From assembly GCA_004352715.1 (NCBI GenBank), contig SCFE01000074.1, positions 1,331,975 through 1,395,974 of the forward strand: a DNA stretch of 64,000 nucleotides, read 5' to 3'. The notes below the pieces were generated by a model, which worked only from the letters and a program-made list of their open reading frames with translations, searched no databases and was not told the DNA's origin. Each line of letters starts with the position of its first letter. The stretch's first letter is position 1. Source of the stretch: Hofstenia miamia. Its lineage: Eukaryota; Xenacoelomorpha; Acoela. Positions 12,235 to 24,379 of the stretch are shown here, one piece after another. A program made the translations under genes and the position numbers.

Positions 12235-12660
12235 ATGGATAACAAATATGTGAACCAACTAAGAAACCAAATCACAGCAATTCACAAGATGATGTGCCAC
12301 AACATCAAGAAGTCAGCCATGAGACAACAACACAATTATAATAGAAAAATCTATGGTCATGCACATAAGGTAGGAGATAGGGGATATGGATTCACACTGA
12401 CAAAACTCACTTACACAAACCAGGTTCAGAAACTAAAAACCATATGGTCTGGGCCTCACACTATAATACAGACATTACTGAACAATGAGTACATGTTAGA
12501 CAATAATAGACTATTACATTTTCAAAACCTCAAGAGAGCAATGGTGGACATCAAAGAAACAAAGATAGATAAGAATGCCAAATTTAAAATAAGCCAAGTC
12601 AATGGTAATGAAATAGTATATGATATGAATGATTTAGATAGTTTATCTGAGGAAGACTGA
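12235..12660 (+). CDS. Retroelement integrase C-terminal fragment
   Basis: This is an uninterrupted 141-codon frame from ATG to TGA. Its middle reads WSGPHTI, then Y-M-L-D then HFQNLKR. That matches the C-terminal DNA-binding end of Ty3/Gypsy integrases, where a 'W.GPy.v' motif is followed by 'v....L'. The catalytic core is not joined to it; a decayed core lies upstream at 11030-11165. The acidic tail (DLDSLSEED) is compatible with the end of a pol polyprotein. It is strongly A-rich on the coding strand, as the following ORFs are. It is probably the last intact piece of the retroelement that starts near 5140, or a separate related copy. Confidence 0.6.
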   Translation: MDNKYVNQLRNQITAIHKMMCHNIKKSAMRQQHNYNRKIYGHAHKVGDRGYGFTLTKLTYTNQVQKLKTIWSGPHTIIQTLLNNEYMLDNNRLLHFQNLKRAMVDIKETKIDKNAKFKISQVNGNEIVYDMNDLDSLSEED

Positions 12661-13068
12661 CAAAGAATTCACAGTTTAGGAGAAAGAGTACTGCCTTAAA
12701 GAGTAGAAAGAAATAAATATATATGACCCTGAAATATGGGACTCAAATTTACTAACTTTTTTTCCAAAGGTCCACTTTGCCAATTCAAGGGAGTTCCAGG
12801 TGAAGGTGTAAGTGGGGGAAGAACCTTGATGATATGGAAGCAATTCAAGGCTGACAGTATCACCACAGAACCCACAACTGGTCAAGTGCTGACAGAGTCA
12901 ATTGCAAACTGACTCAAGGGTGAAGCAGTAGAAACCATCAGCACAGATTCACAGCCAATGGACTGTGAATGGAGCATTAGCAGATTACTGTTAAAGATGA
13001 TCCAGCTACACACTTCCTTGGAAACCACGTCAGAGCAAACTGTATGATCTAAAGAAAGAGAAAAGAGG

Positions 13069-13317
13069 ATGACTAGAATCAATAGAGAAATGTTGCACCC
13101 TTACTTTATGGGGACCACAAAAATGAGACATAATGCATTTGGAAAACTTTCCCCAGATACAAAAGCCCAAACATGGAAAGTGGTGAAAATGCAGGGAAGA
13201 AACCAAACATTAGTGCTAGACACCAACAATAGACCAATGGTGAACGTGGTAATTAGTTACCCAAGGGAAATGAATGAAATGCTTAAAGGCCATATATGCA
13301 AAGGACAGTCCATGTAA
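13069..13317 (+). CDS. Unidentified A-rich ORF after integrase fragment
   Basis: This is an 82-codon frame in the same register as the integrase fragment and about 400 bases downstream. It is rich in Met, Asn and Lys and has no membrane segment or recognised motif. It overlaps the next ORF by 22 bases in a different frame. Position after pol is where a third retroelement ORF would lie, but nothing in the sequence identifies it as an envelope protein. It may equally be a remnant. Confidence 0.35.
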   Translation: MTRINREMLHPYFMGTTKMRHNAFGKLSPDTKAQTWKVVKMQGRNQTLVLDTNNRPMVNVVISYPREMNEMLKGHICKGQSM

Positions 13318-13805
13318 CATTTGATGAAGATTTTACTCTCAAAATGACACAAAGCATTATGGCATACATAGATCAAATAACAGAAATCCCAGAAGTACAC
13401 ATAGATAAACATAACCTAATGATCATACACATGTTAAGAGAGAAGGAATACAATAAAAATCTTGAAAAGCAGTTGGATCAAACACTAAGAATGGTGAAAG
13501 TACAAAAAGTTCACATCATTATTATAAAATCAACATTGGAAGACATCCCCAAACACTTGATAAATACCTGCATGCAAGTCCAAAATGTATTCCTCTGGAA
13601 GAAAGAACCAACAGACACAATGATATCAGAACTAATTTGTTTTTATTTACAAATTGATTACTGGGCACAAGTCTACAAGATCATGGTCAATCCATGCATT
13701 GCAATCAACTTATACAACCAAGTTAAAACAGTAGAATTAATGATGGATGACAAAGGTGTTGAAAAAGCTAACACACTTTTTATTAAGTGCAGTTTAACTC
13801 AATGA
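13296..13805 (+). CDS. Unidentified A-rich ORF next to piggyBac end
   Basis: This is a 169-codon open frame. At this base composition a stop is expected about every 12 codons, so the length indicates selected or recently selected coding sequence. The middle is Lys-, Glu- and Gln-rich and could form a helix or coiled coil; there is no hydrophobic segment long enough to be a clear membrane span. It ends 11 bases before the TTAA of a piggyBac-type element, which may have truncated it. No family is recognised. Confidence 0.45.
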   Translation: MQRTVHVTFDEDFTLKMTQSIMAYIDQITEIPEVHIDKHNLMIIHMLREKEYNKNLEKQLDQTLRMVKVQKVHIIIIKSTLEDIPKHLINTCMQVQNVFLWKKEPTDTMISELICFYLQIDYWAQVYKIMVNPCIAINLYNQVKTVELMMDDKGVEKANTLFIKCSLTQ

Positions 13806-13815
13806 CAAGAACACT

Positions 13816-14400
13816 TTAACACTAGAACGGCCAAAAATTTTACCTACCTATAATGGCCAAATGGTCAAAATGACCATTTTGATTTCTGAATTAAAGTATA
13901 AATATACTATATATTTTCCTATACAAACAAAAACAGCACAAGTTATTAACCAGTCACTCAATCACAATTTATGCATTTAATATTAACTATTTTGTCCTTC
14001 ACACATTTTCCACACATTGGATAATGACAGTATGCACAGCAATTATTAGTTTTGTTTGTGTGGCAATGTTGACATTGTTGACGTTTATTTGATCAAGATG
14101 ATTCCGGAACATCAACAACATCATTTATACTTTGTTGTGTTAGTTCTTCAATCAACTTTTTCATGAAATCTCTTCGACTTATACCTCCATCAACAACTTT
14201 CTTGTACAATTTGTAAGCATTAATTGCTGCTGAATCAAGAATAAATAAATAAATATAAATATAAATAGATTCAATTTCATTGTAACAATTGATAAAGAAA
14301 TTTCTTCAGCATTCTTACATTGACTTCTTATTACAGTTTGATTATTTAATACAATGTCAAGCTAAATGAGTTGTGTTTAGTAGTGGTTTGGATCCATCAC
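13816..14400 (-). mobile_element. piggyBac-type element, 3' end with transposase C-terminus
   Basis: The element end is TTAA (13816-13819) followed by CACTAGAACGGCC. Inside, on the minus strand (about 13970-14290), lies the transposase C-terminus: SAAINAYKLYKK, then SRRDF, then a cysteine-rich domain CQHC, NNCC, C-H-Y-P-M-C-G-K-C and a final C-x-x-C-like pair. That spacing is the cross-brace zinc domain that binds the transposon ends. A TGA separates the two parts and upstream sequence is decayed, so this copy is inactive. The other end of the element was not found. Confidence 0.8.
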
Positions 14401-16165
14401 AGGAACGATTCTAGGTTTCTTGTGCCAATCCACAAAAGTGCACTTAAGTTAGGAATAGGGGTTTTTATTCTTGTTTAGCTGACTACTGATCATTATCTCA
14501 CGTGTATTAGAAATAACAAACTCAGAATAAGGCCAAATGTAGGGATTTGTATTTATATTATTTTAGATCCAAATTAATGATGATAATGTGACCAATAATG
14601 TGACTGAGCATGTATCAGTTATTAGATGTAGGATAGATTAGTTTATTAAAGCCAATATATTTTGGTAATGGCTATACATAATATTAACTATGCAGCTAGT
14701 AAAAATTCAGGTTGCAAGTAAATGAAACACTTTTACAAATAGAGATTAAGTCGAGTTGTGTCATGCCTTGAGTATACACTGAGCTAGGATAGAGTACACA
14801 TAAGTTATATTGATGAGCTGGGAAGTGGAACTCAACCAACTGGATCATATGCAAGCATGTGATACTGGATGTAGAGATTGGCCTCAGGCAGATACCCAGT
14901 TACCAATGATTAGAAGAGATGCTGTGAGGCTTCGGCACCTAAATAGTGTTCACAATAATGTCTATTAATTAAAATTAATGGAATTAAAAACGTGGAAGTA
15001 AAGCAGTACAAAATTAGTACATCCCTACCCACAAGTACATCACTCTAGTTATAATGAAATAGTGAGGGAAAACGCAATATTGATTTTAAAGCTAGAGATG
15101 CTGAGAAACGAATTTTTTCAGTGAAATTGGCTACTTAGAAATTAAAATAGAGCTGTGATATCTTTAAAATTTTTATTGCTATAGCCTGCTAAAGTTAAGG
15201 TATAATATCTAAAGTCCAACCTGGGTTTTCAAAAATAAAATTTTTTTAAAAAAAATTTGTGGCAGCGTGAAATATTTGTCTTGAAATTTCAAACAGTTCC
15301 GATCAAAATTCAGATCTTTAGTGTGAAAAAACAAAAAAAAAATTTTCAAAAAATGTTTTTTTTCAAATAGAAATATTTGACAAAAAGAAATAGCCGGAAT
15401 ACAAGAGGTGGATCTAATATAATGATACATGGGATGTAGGTTAGAAGCAATTACTGTTTTCCAAATATATAACTAAGAAATACTTGACAAAATGTAAATC
15501 CGTACTTTTTTTCAACCAAATTCACCTGGCTTCATTAAATCCATATTTTTTTTCTTTGCAAATCTTTCCACAATATTTAACTTTCTATCAAATAATAATA
15601 TAGGGTGCAAGCAGAGAATATTATGTCACAATTTGTTTGCTAATTTCTCAGAAAATTTGCCGCTGTCCTTTTTGTTTACTATCACATGAATTTGTCGTGA
15701 GTGTACTTAACAAACTTTTCGCCACGGCTGTTAGGAAGCAATTCGATATGCATTGAAAATGTACAGGTTTCAAAATGTCAATTGTGGCGAGCCACAGCTT
15801 GGTGTTATGAAATGAGCCGAAAGCATTTCGTTAAAGTGTCTAATGATTTAATCCCATGTAGAAGTTGCATCTGGTAGTACACCTGAATTGGGGGCGCGGG
15901 TGCGACTGCCAATGCATGCAATACATGGGTAATTTGGAATTGTTGGTTAACTATGCCTTGCAACATTGAAACTCGCCCATTTTTATAAAAAAACTTAATA
16001 TTGTTAATTTATAGCAGCATGTATGATTATATTTGATAAACATTTTTCAAACTAAGTTCTACAATTTGTAGTTTTTAGTCTTTGTCACGTGGCATATATT
16101 TATTAATAAAATATATACATATAAATACACTCCATTTTATTTAAAAAAAATTCATTGTAAGTGAA
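14401..16165. other. Unassigned AT-rich sequence
   Basis: Only short stop-interrupted frames. No gene, RNA gene or clear repeat structure recognised. Confidence 0.4.
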
Positions 16166-16375
16166 GGGACCTAATAATAGGCCGCGCACAGTGAAAAAGA
16201 TAAATTTATTGAAAGCTGAAAATTGAGTTTACTCGAGAAAATTGTAAAAAAATTATGTACAAATACTAGTGTTGATTGCTTGGCGGAGTTATTTTCACAC
16301 TGGGAACATATTTAAAGTATCAGCCTTCAATAATTTATCTTTCTTGCTGTGCGCGGCCTATTATTTAGGTCGCCT
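16166..16375. mobile_element. MITE with ~50-bp inverted ends (TAGGCCGCGCACAG)
   Basis: The left arm starts near GGGACCTAATAATAGGCC and runs through GCGCACAG, a loosely matching A-rich part and TTGAAAGCTG. The right arm is its reverse complement and ends CTGTGCGCGGCC, then TATTATTTAGGTC. The interior is about 80 bp and has no coding potential. Target duplications are not clear, because the outermost bases are themselves palindromic. Confidence 0.75.
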
Positions 16376-16381
16376 TAATGG

Positions 16382-16603
16382 TAAGGCTACGATTAGACTA
16401 GGTGATTGGTTAAAAGTGATCTATCACATTTTGAGTGAATCGCACGTCTAACCACCCGAGATAATTAGCGATGTGACGATCACGAAGAAATCGATTACTT
16501 TGTGATCGTCACATCGCTAATTGTCTCGGGTGGTTAGACGTGCGATTCAATCAAAATGTGATAGATCATTTTTGAGCCAATCACTAGTCTAACCGTGGCC
16601 TAA
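16382..16603. repeat. Foldback element, ~100-bp arms with 18-nt loop
   Basis: The two arms (about 16382-16483 and 16502-16603) are near-perfect reverse complements, for example GATGTGACGATCAC against GTGATCGTCACATC, and CACGTCTAACCACCCGAG against CTCGGGTGGTTAGACGTG. The loop is 16484-16501. The element directly adjoins the preceding MITE. Almost all of its length is inverted repeat, as in foldback MITEs. A cruciform or hairpin RNA could form. Confidence 0.85.
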
Positions 16604-19513
16604 GCTAAAGGAGGTGATACCCGATCCAACTCGTGTGTCAAATTTTCAGATATTATAACCCGATTTCTAATAGCATTTAATTTAATACATTCGGTAAAAA
16701 TTTTATTGTTTTCACTGATATTATATTCTCCTATGTCCAACAGACGGAGCAAGCTATCGAATTTCAAAAATAGGATTTTATCTACAGTAAATCCAAATCT
16801 TATAGACAATGAATGCTATAGAATTTATGAGTAATATGTTGAAATATTTAAAATATAACTGAAATTTTACATTAATATCTTGTAATCTTCGAAATTATGT
16901 ATTTTTTTCAATTTCAGTGAATAGATTTTATTACACATTTTTAATACAATGTTGGTCTAGCGAATCGAAAATTTAAAAACAAATTTACGCAGTATCATAA
17001 AAATCGGCAGAATTAGCACCCTAGGCGTAAGTTTTCTGCTCATTTCCATATCTGAGTTATACCATACCTATAAATACGCATGTATCTGTACTTACATTAC
17101 TACGGATCCATATACATAATTATTTCAGAATAAATATTCATTGATTAAATTCTTCTAAATTACAGCGAAGTTAGGGCCATGCGTAATTTTACATTCAAGG
17201 TAAAAGGTATTTGGTCACTTACAAAAATATTAATTGCAAGTATTAGTAATACAATGTGACAAAAGCTTAGCTGTGCTTCATTATGCTACTGTTTTATTCA
17301 ATTTTCTATTACAAAAAAATCAAAAATGCACACAGTCAGTTCTAATTTTTGGAAGGTTCGTGAAATTTCATTATAAGAGATATTTTGGCCATGATAATAT
17401 TATATCAAAACAGGACATTTTTGCCACCTAAAGTTTTTTCACCACAGGTAGCAAACTTCGTGACATTGAGTCTCCTACCATTATTTGACATCAATATTTG
17501 GCAAATAGAATTCCTTTTCTTTCTTATGTAATCTGTAAAAAATTGTGATTTACATATTTAAAGTTACTTCCTCTATTTCCTATATTAGTGCTAATTAGTT
17601 GAAACATTTATACATGTATTATGAGAATGGATTGTAAACAATTCTAGTGACATAAGTTACAGAAGTAAACAAAACAGTCAATTGATGCAATTTTAATACA
17701 TATTCAATCTAGAAATAAAACTATTATTAGGCCTTTCCAGGGATGCGCATGTTCCTATTTTTAAAAGATGAGCTTTTCACAAACAAAGAACCTAGTTTGT
17801 AAAGCTTTATAAACGCAACCATCTTCTCTGTCAACATTTGTATAATTCATTGTGATTTTTACCGCAGATTAAACTTGGTTTCAAAAACAAATTGTTAATT
17901 GATTTTATTAACAGCATGATAGCAAGAGAAAGTGTGGCACACTTGTTTGAAGGGGGAGGGATGCTGCAGCATAATCCCTCAATCATTCTGCTGATTCCTC
18001 TGATTCCTGCAACCAAGAAGAATAAGATCAAAAAGAAATAAATAAGATCAAATCAAAATAATTTTGATGAAATAATGCCATATCAGTTATATACAGAAGG
18101 TGAACCAATAAATAAACAACTACAAATACTAAAAGAAGAAATTGAAAAAAAAGAGTATAAAAAGCAGTAATACTATTCTCTGGTGTAAATGACATCATAT
18201 GGCTCAACATCTGGAACAGAGAATACCAATATTATGATCTCTTGAAAAGGGTGGATATTGTGACAATGATAAGAATAAAAAAAACAATCTGGAAGAAATC
18301 ACAGAAGAAGTATGCAATAACATAAGTTTCCTTTACAAGGATGTGGTGATGTGTCTATTAAAATGTTTCAATTCTTTTACGCAGAAACAAAAATATGTGA
18401 AGTATTGGCCCATACAAGTAGAGCCAAAACACAAATGATGTTGATGATAAGTTTGAAAGAGCTACAATTATACTGAAAGTTCTACCAGATATTCACTGAA
18501 AAGATGAATGAACTACTTGAAATAACAATGATCTATATATAGAACCATAAGAATTCACATGTACAGGTTCAGTTACAGTCAGTTTGGCTCAATGCTAGTG
18601 TTATTTTGTCTTTCCCTTGTTTTAGATTTATTTAATATTATTTGTGATGGTAACAATTAGATAGACTCTGACAATAATTTGAGAATTGTGTAGGAACAAG
18701 GAGCAACTTCCTCCAGTCACCCCAAATTGCAGCCACATTAAGTTACATGTAGGTATACTGTTACCAGTAGTGGATATAAACTTTACAATTCACTCATGCA
18801 AATGCACATAAAACATGACACTGTGGTTAAATCATGCCTGTCGGGCTGCATAAATGCATGGGAAGTACATGCTATTTATTTTATTTATTATTTATATGTA
18901 GGGCTAGGGATAATAAACTTTATTGAGATAGAAAATACAAAGTGAGGCAAATAGGGCACTCTTCTACTAGGGAACACTTAGATTGTGATGGATCTTAAGC
19001 AAGATGTCATGTGGAAGTGGTGAACACAACTCTTCTTTGGACCTAAAGAATGTTAGTTATGTTTAAATACTGATCATTAATCTTGCTGGAATCTGGGTTG
19101 GAGTGGGTTGATTCTGTTCATTTCTAAAGCTATGGAGTACCCATCTGTTGGAGTCAGATAACCAAATGTGCAGTTATACCCTAAACCAGCCCCCCTCCAA
19201 TTCCAGAAGAAGTTGTCATAAGTTCATCAGCAACTACCACATTCACTCAAGCCTGGAAGTGATGGTCAACCATGGACTGGATGAAATGCGGGCAATTGGC
19301 ACATCAATAGTTGAATTAAGATTTCTTGGCTTTGCTGACATCTACAGGAAGGAGGGACTTCATTGCTCCTTTTGATCACCTGACAGTCTTGGGGTCATTC
19401 GCAAAATTCTTTAAGACGCTGCAGTTTTCATTGAAGCCACCAACACATCTTGTTTTACCTCTGTATCATCTAAAGTCCTAGTTGTATGCAGCATGGACGA
19501 CCAACAGTGAATC
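16604..19513. other. Unassigned sequence
   Basis: No gene recognised. Around 18070-18150 a weak frame (Leu-Tyr-Thr-Glu-Gly-Glu-Pro, then Lys/Glu-rich) may be old transposon debris. The open frame at 19148-19375 has no recognised motif. Confidence 0.35.
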
Positions 19514-19721
19514 CTTTGAAGGTGAATTCCATCAAGCAGCTGGACCTTAACGACTTCTTAAGGATCTTTGAAGGTGAATTCCATCAATCAGCGGGACATC
19601 AAGTACTTCTTAAGGATCTTTGAAGTTGAATTCCATCAAGCAGCTGGACCTCAAGGACTTCTTAAGGATCTTTAAAGGTGAATTCCATCAAGCAGCTGGA
19701 CCTCAAGGACTTCTTAAGGAT
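19514..19721. repeat. 52-bp minisatellite, four copies
   Basis: Copies begin at 19514, 19566, 19618 and 19670, each opening CTTTGAAGGTGAATTCCATC or a close variant and closing CTTCTTAAGGAT. Copies differ at a few bases. As 52 is not a multiple of three, the array does not encode a repeated peptide in one frame. Confidence 0.9.
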
Positions 19722-20593
19722 CTCTGAACAACATTTAGTTGGGATTTTAATGAGCTCACCTTCAAGTACCTCAATTTTGCTTTTAATTGCATGCCTAATC
19801 ACCCAAAAGTCCACTTGAACTTTAATGCTTTTATTGACATGTGAACTCTCCAGTAGAAGTAACATTAAACCTTAGGTGTTGTGCCAGTTTAATAAAGGTA
19901 CTAAACAACCAGCAATGGAAATACTTAGTGTTAGACAGCCTAATTTTTTCTTATGATCCAGGCCCATTCATGCCCAAAGTGTATTCTATCAGCATTCCTG
20001 ACAAGGGTGGAAATTGATATCCACAAGATAAACTTGTGATACAGTTTTTAAGGGAAGCAATGGATTTTGTAAACTCAGTATCTGACTTCTAAGAATCATA
20101 GTCAGAGAGGTGTTTTTGGTTTGACAAAACTGCAAAAAATTACTCGTAACAACCACAAAGTAGACTTAAATAAAAGCCAGCACAACCCAAATAGCAAGCA
20201 TAGTCGGATAGTGGATAGTTAATGGCCCATTAATGGCACCAATAGACAAAAGCCATTCATTTGCCAACTAAAAAAATATATGACAACTTATAAAAATACT
20301 AAAATTCCATAATATAACTAACAAATAGTTTATTATTTAATATAATATATACATTTTGTTTCAGTTTGTTTTCAATTTTGCAAAGCAAACAATTTATCAA
20401 CATTTTGTAAAAATTCATAACATATTTTAAATATAGTGATGTGCACGTCAATATAAATTTACCGGCTTTCTTTTCCTTTAACCAGTTTTAGCCGGATGGT
20501 TAAAAATTAGAATTTCATTAGTTCAGTTACACACTTCTTTGTTCATAGGCATGTAAAAATGAAAAATATAGATCAAATTGGTCGATATAAATT

Positions 20594-20633
<40 letters not shown>

Positions 20634-23600
20634 TATGATTTCTTACCAAAATAAAAACTTAAACTTTTACATCTTGGAAGAATGTCAGAAAAATTTCACG
20701 TAGATAGAAATTCATTGAATATACCGGTAGATGTGGCAATTCGGACAGCTATGGTAACTCAAGATCTTTATTTCGAATTCCTCTGCTTCCCCTTCATTAA
20801 TTTAGATTTTCTGAGACTGGTATTTAATCAAATGTGAAAGTTCAATCGATTTATTTTTCATTTAAGCTTATACTCAGTGGTCTTTCACTACATTACAACA
20901 GCTCGTGTGTCTTTCAATGTAGCTCTCTTAAGATTCAATATTGTACCATGAATTTTGATTGACAACCAGCCAAAAACGTACCAGAAAAAAATATTAAATC
21001 GGACTCCGATGTTCAGCGCAAAGGTAGCAGTGGTGCCAGCAGGAAGATCGATAGAGACCACCATGAATCAATGGCCTGATCCTACCTCAATATTAGTGGT
21101 ACAACATCAATCGAGGTAGTCAACCAAAATTCGTTGAATTTTCAGCATCATCATCAAAATCATCTAAAATGAATAATTTTAATGGATGCCGTTTCGAAGA
21201 GTAGCGGAATGATGATTAAATCTGTTATATTGCATGCTATCAATAGCATTGTAGTATGCTTGATATCACGTGAACGGAACCGGCCACCGTCCTGCAGCCA
21301 CTTGGAAATGTCAAGAAGGGCCGGTGTGTTTTTTGCGGTACGGTGATGACAAAATAACTTGCACAAGCTTTTATATTCTGAGAACTATTGTTGTGTAGAA
21401 AAAAGGTTAATCTATGTTTTATAGTGTGGCCTCGTCTCAAAAATCTTTGATCTTGCCGTCATACACATTAATTTCAGAGTTGAAACTAGGTATAGATTCA
21501 CATGGGCAATTTTTTGCCCGTAGCTGGCCGTACAAAATAACTTTTACCTTAGCTGGCCGTTGTCTATAATGATTCAGCCGTAGTCAGTCGTTAGCCGTGA
21601 TTTATTTTCCGTATTCGACGCCTTTCCTACTATTAAATGAAATACTGCAATTTTTAATGGAGGGATTAAAACATGCTCATAGTTCAAACAATTATAGAAA
21701 ATGGTCAATGCGTCTAAGTTTTAATAACAAAAATACGAATAATAATATGGACATGAATTGTTCATGATAAAGTTCAGAAATGAATCTTAGACGGGTCTGG
21801 GTTATCTTTATATTTCATTTCATAAATAAAAATATATAAGTAATCGCTTTTCGAAATCAGAGCAAAGGAAAATCTTTCAAATCACGTTCAAAGCAATCGG
21901 GGTTCAAAATATCAAATGCACAGGTGTGTGTGTGTGTGGTTTATAAGAAGCTTGCGTTAACTTATGTTCCATTGTTTTAGTTTACTTTTACTTTAGTCAA
22001 TTACGACCTTGGTTAGGTTAAAATGTTTGTCTAAACAGATTTTGCGTTGGGTTTAAACCAATTGGGCCGATTTTTTTTGACACAGTTTCATCTCTGAGGG
22101 GGTTAGATTATCTGAACCTTAGCTGTGGGGCTATGGAAATATTGTGAATGAATTCGAAATTTCCATAAAAAAATAGTTAATATATTGAAATATTATAACA
22201 TCTACGGTAATTAATTATATATTAGTGAAAAATATAGATTTATAGGTGTTGTAGATTTGCTGCAAATATCTCAATGAAATCTACCTTTTTGAATTCATAG
22301 CATAGTTATTCAAAAATAAGTAGAAACAAATCTAAACCAATCTGGAGTCAATAGATCTATTATCAAGAAGTTTTCAATTGTAATCAGCATATAATAAATA
22401 AGAGTGGAATTTTAAAGCCTAAATTGTATCGAAAATGCAGTCAGAAGAATTTTCATTTTAGTTTTTAAAAATGGAGTGCAATCTACGTCCAGTTGATTGA
22501 AGCTAATAAGATCTAGAAAATGACATGTTTGAGTTAAAACCGTGGAATCAAATCAAAATCCTTAATATCTGATACTGCAACAGTGTTGGAAGCGAGGCAA
22601 GACCACCCTAGAAAAATGATTTTTTTGATAAAAAACCGCTAGAGAAATTGAATTATAATGTGCTGTAACTTCATTTATTACAATTCTAACGCTAAATCAC
22701 TCAGGCATACTTTACAATTTTGTATTGATTCTATATCCTGAAAATTAGGCATGGGGAAAATTTGGAAAAAAATTTAATGTTTTATTGAACATTTAGTTAA
22801 ACGTTTCACCTGATTCATGCACAGGAAAATGTTTTGGGACAAATTCTCACCATAACAGGGCAGCACATTTACTTATATTTGTGTCCATAACCAAGTATTT
22901 CCAAAATTCTTAATAGGCATTAATGTGAACGCAACGAGTGTAAACATTTGATTGCACTGGGATGTTAAGAATCAACACGTACTTAATGAAAAATCACAAT
23001 ATACTTCAATTTACTTTTTGATGAGTTGGATAGTAGTAATAATAGTAATCATTACTAGATGGCTGTATGTGCAAGCACATTGTACATCATTTTTCAAAAT
23101 TGATCATGATTAAATTTTGTAAAATTCAGAATTGTGGAAAAAAGTGAGCAACACAGAAATAATAACTGTTAGTAAGCCTCACAATCATTGATTAAAAAAA
23201 TATAAAATTGGAAATCAGCAAAAAATCTTTAACAAATTGCAGAATAATAACTAAAATTACATCAGTATCAACATTCTCGTTGTGTGGCTTAGACATTTTC
23301 AGTTGAATTGCTATTTGGTTGTGAGTAATTCAGATTGTATACATCAAAAGTATTCGTTACGCCTGCGTTTTTAATTCATATACTTGTGACTTGTGAAAAT
23401 TTGATCTTCTATATGCCTAACTACGTTTTTTGGAAAAAATGTCGAAAGTATTGAAAATATTGCGAAACCTGAATGTCAACTTTGTCTCTATATGTTTAAT
23501 ATTAGGGCAATTTTTCAACAAATTTTGGCCATTTGAAAAATATTTTTGGTTTGCACAAAAATGATGTACACTTAGCATTGGTTGCAGAAGGCAAGAATAG

Positions 23601-23793
23601 TTCATAATTACAAATCTCTGTCTTAATTTGTAATAGGGTTAATAGTTTCTCAGACAAATTAAGCAAGGTACATTAATATGCAAACTCTGTTGTCAATACA
23701 CAAAGTTCACAAATAACAAAACTTTGCTTAAGATAGGGTTTCAAGGTATCTTGTAAACAATCACTTCATGGTATCATAGTAGTAGAAGACTAA
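19722..23793. other. Unassigned AT-rich sequence
   Basis: This stretch holds a TA tract (20600-20630) and a short GT tract near 21926. Open frames are all below 70 codons and show no motif. No RNA gene was recognised. Confidence 0.4.
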
Positions 23794-23976
23794 TAGGACA
23801 GCTCACTTTGACCTTTGTGACCTTGGTGGGCTTATTTGGTGTGACTATGATATAATTGTGTACTTTGACCTTCTGTCTATCACTGACGTAATTGGAATAT
23901 ATTCTGGTTTTTGTAATATCATAATAACACCAGATAAGACCACCAATGTCACAAGGGTCAAAGTGAGCTGTCCTAC
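23794..23976. mobile_element. MITE with ~30-bp inverted ends (TAGGACAGCTCACTTTGACC)
   Basis: The left end TAGGACAGCTCACTTTGACC, then TTTGTGAC, is mirrored by GTCACAAGGGTCAAAG, then TGAGCTGTCCTA. Weaker similarity extends some 15 bases further out on both sides. The interior (about 120 bp) is non-coding and matches the remnant at 11300-11420, so this is a dispersed family. Confidence 0.8.
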
Positions 23977-24379
23977 GAGTAGCCTTCTTTGACTTCTTAT
24001 CATAGGCGTTACTGTAGTTTACTGACGATCAGAGGATATGTATATGCTGTAGATATCCATGTCTCTACCTCTCAAATCTTAAATGAAATTTTAATATATT
24101 TTTATTTCAGGAATTGGCAAGGAATACTTTTTCTATTACAGGAAAATATTTCAGTTTCATTATATTTATATATTAATAAATGTCAATATTTTTGGTAATT
24201 TTGGTAATTACACTTCTGTCACCCTGATTCAAAGACCCTAGTTCGATAATGAAGCAATTCACCATCTATTCATTAACATCACTAAACGTTGACCACAAGT
24301 TTATAATAGTAATTATATCATTCAAAATCTAACCAAAAATGGAATTTTCTTAATAAAAGCATTGGTAAAAGTAAGGGGC

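Noticed and set aside
5140-13805. LTRs of the retroelement
   Set aside because: No direct repeat of LTR size was found by eye at the two ends.
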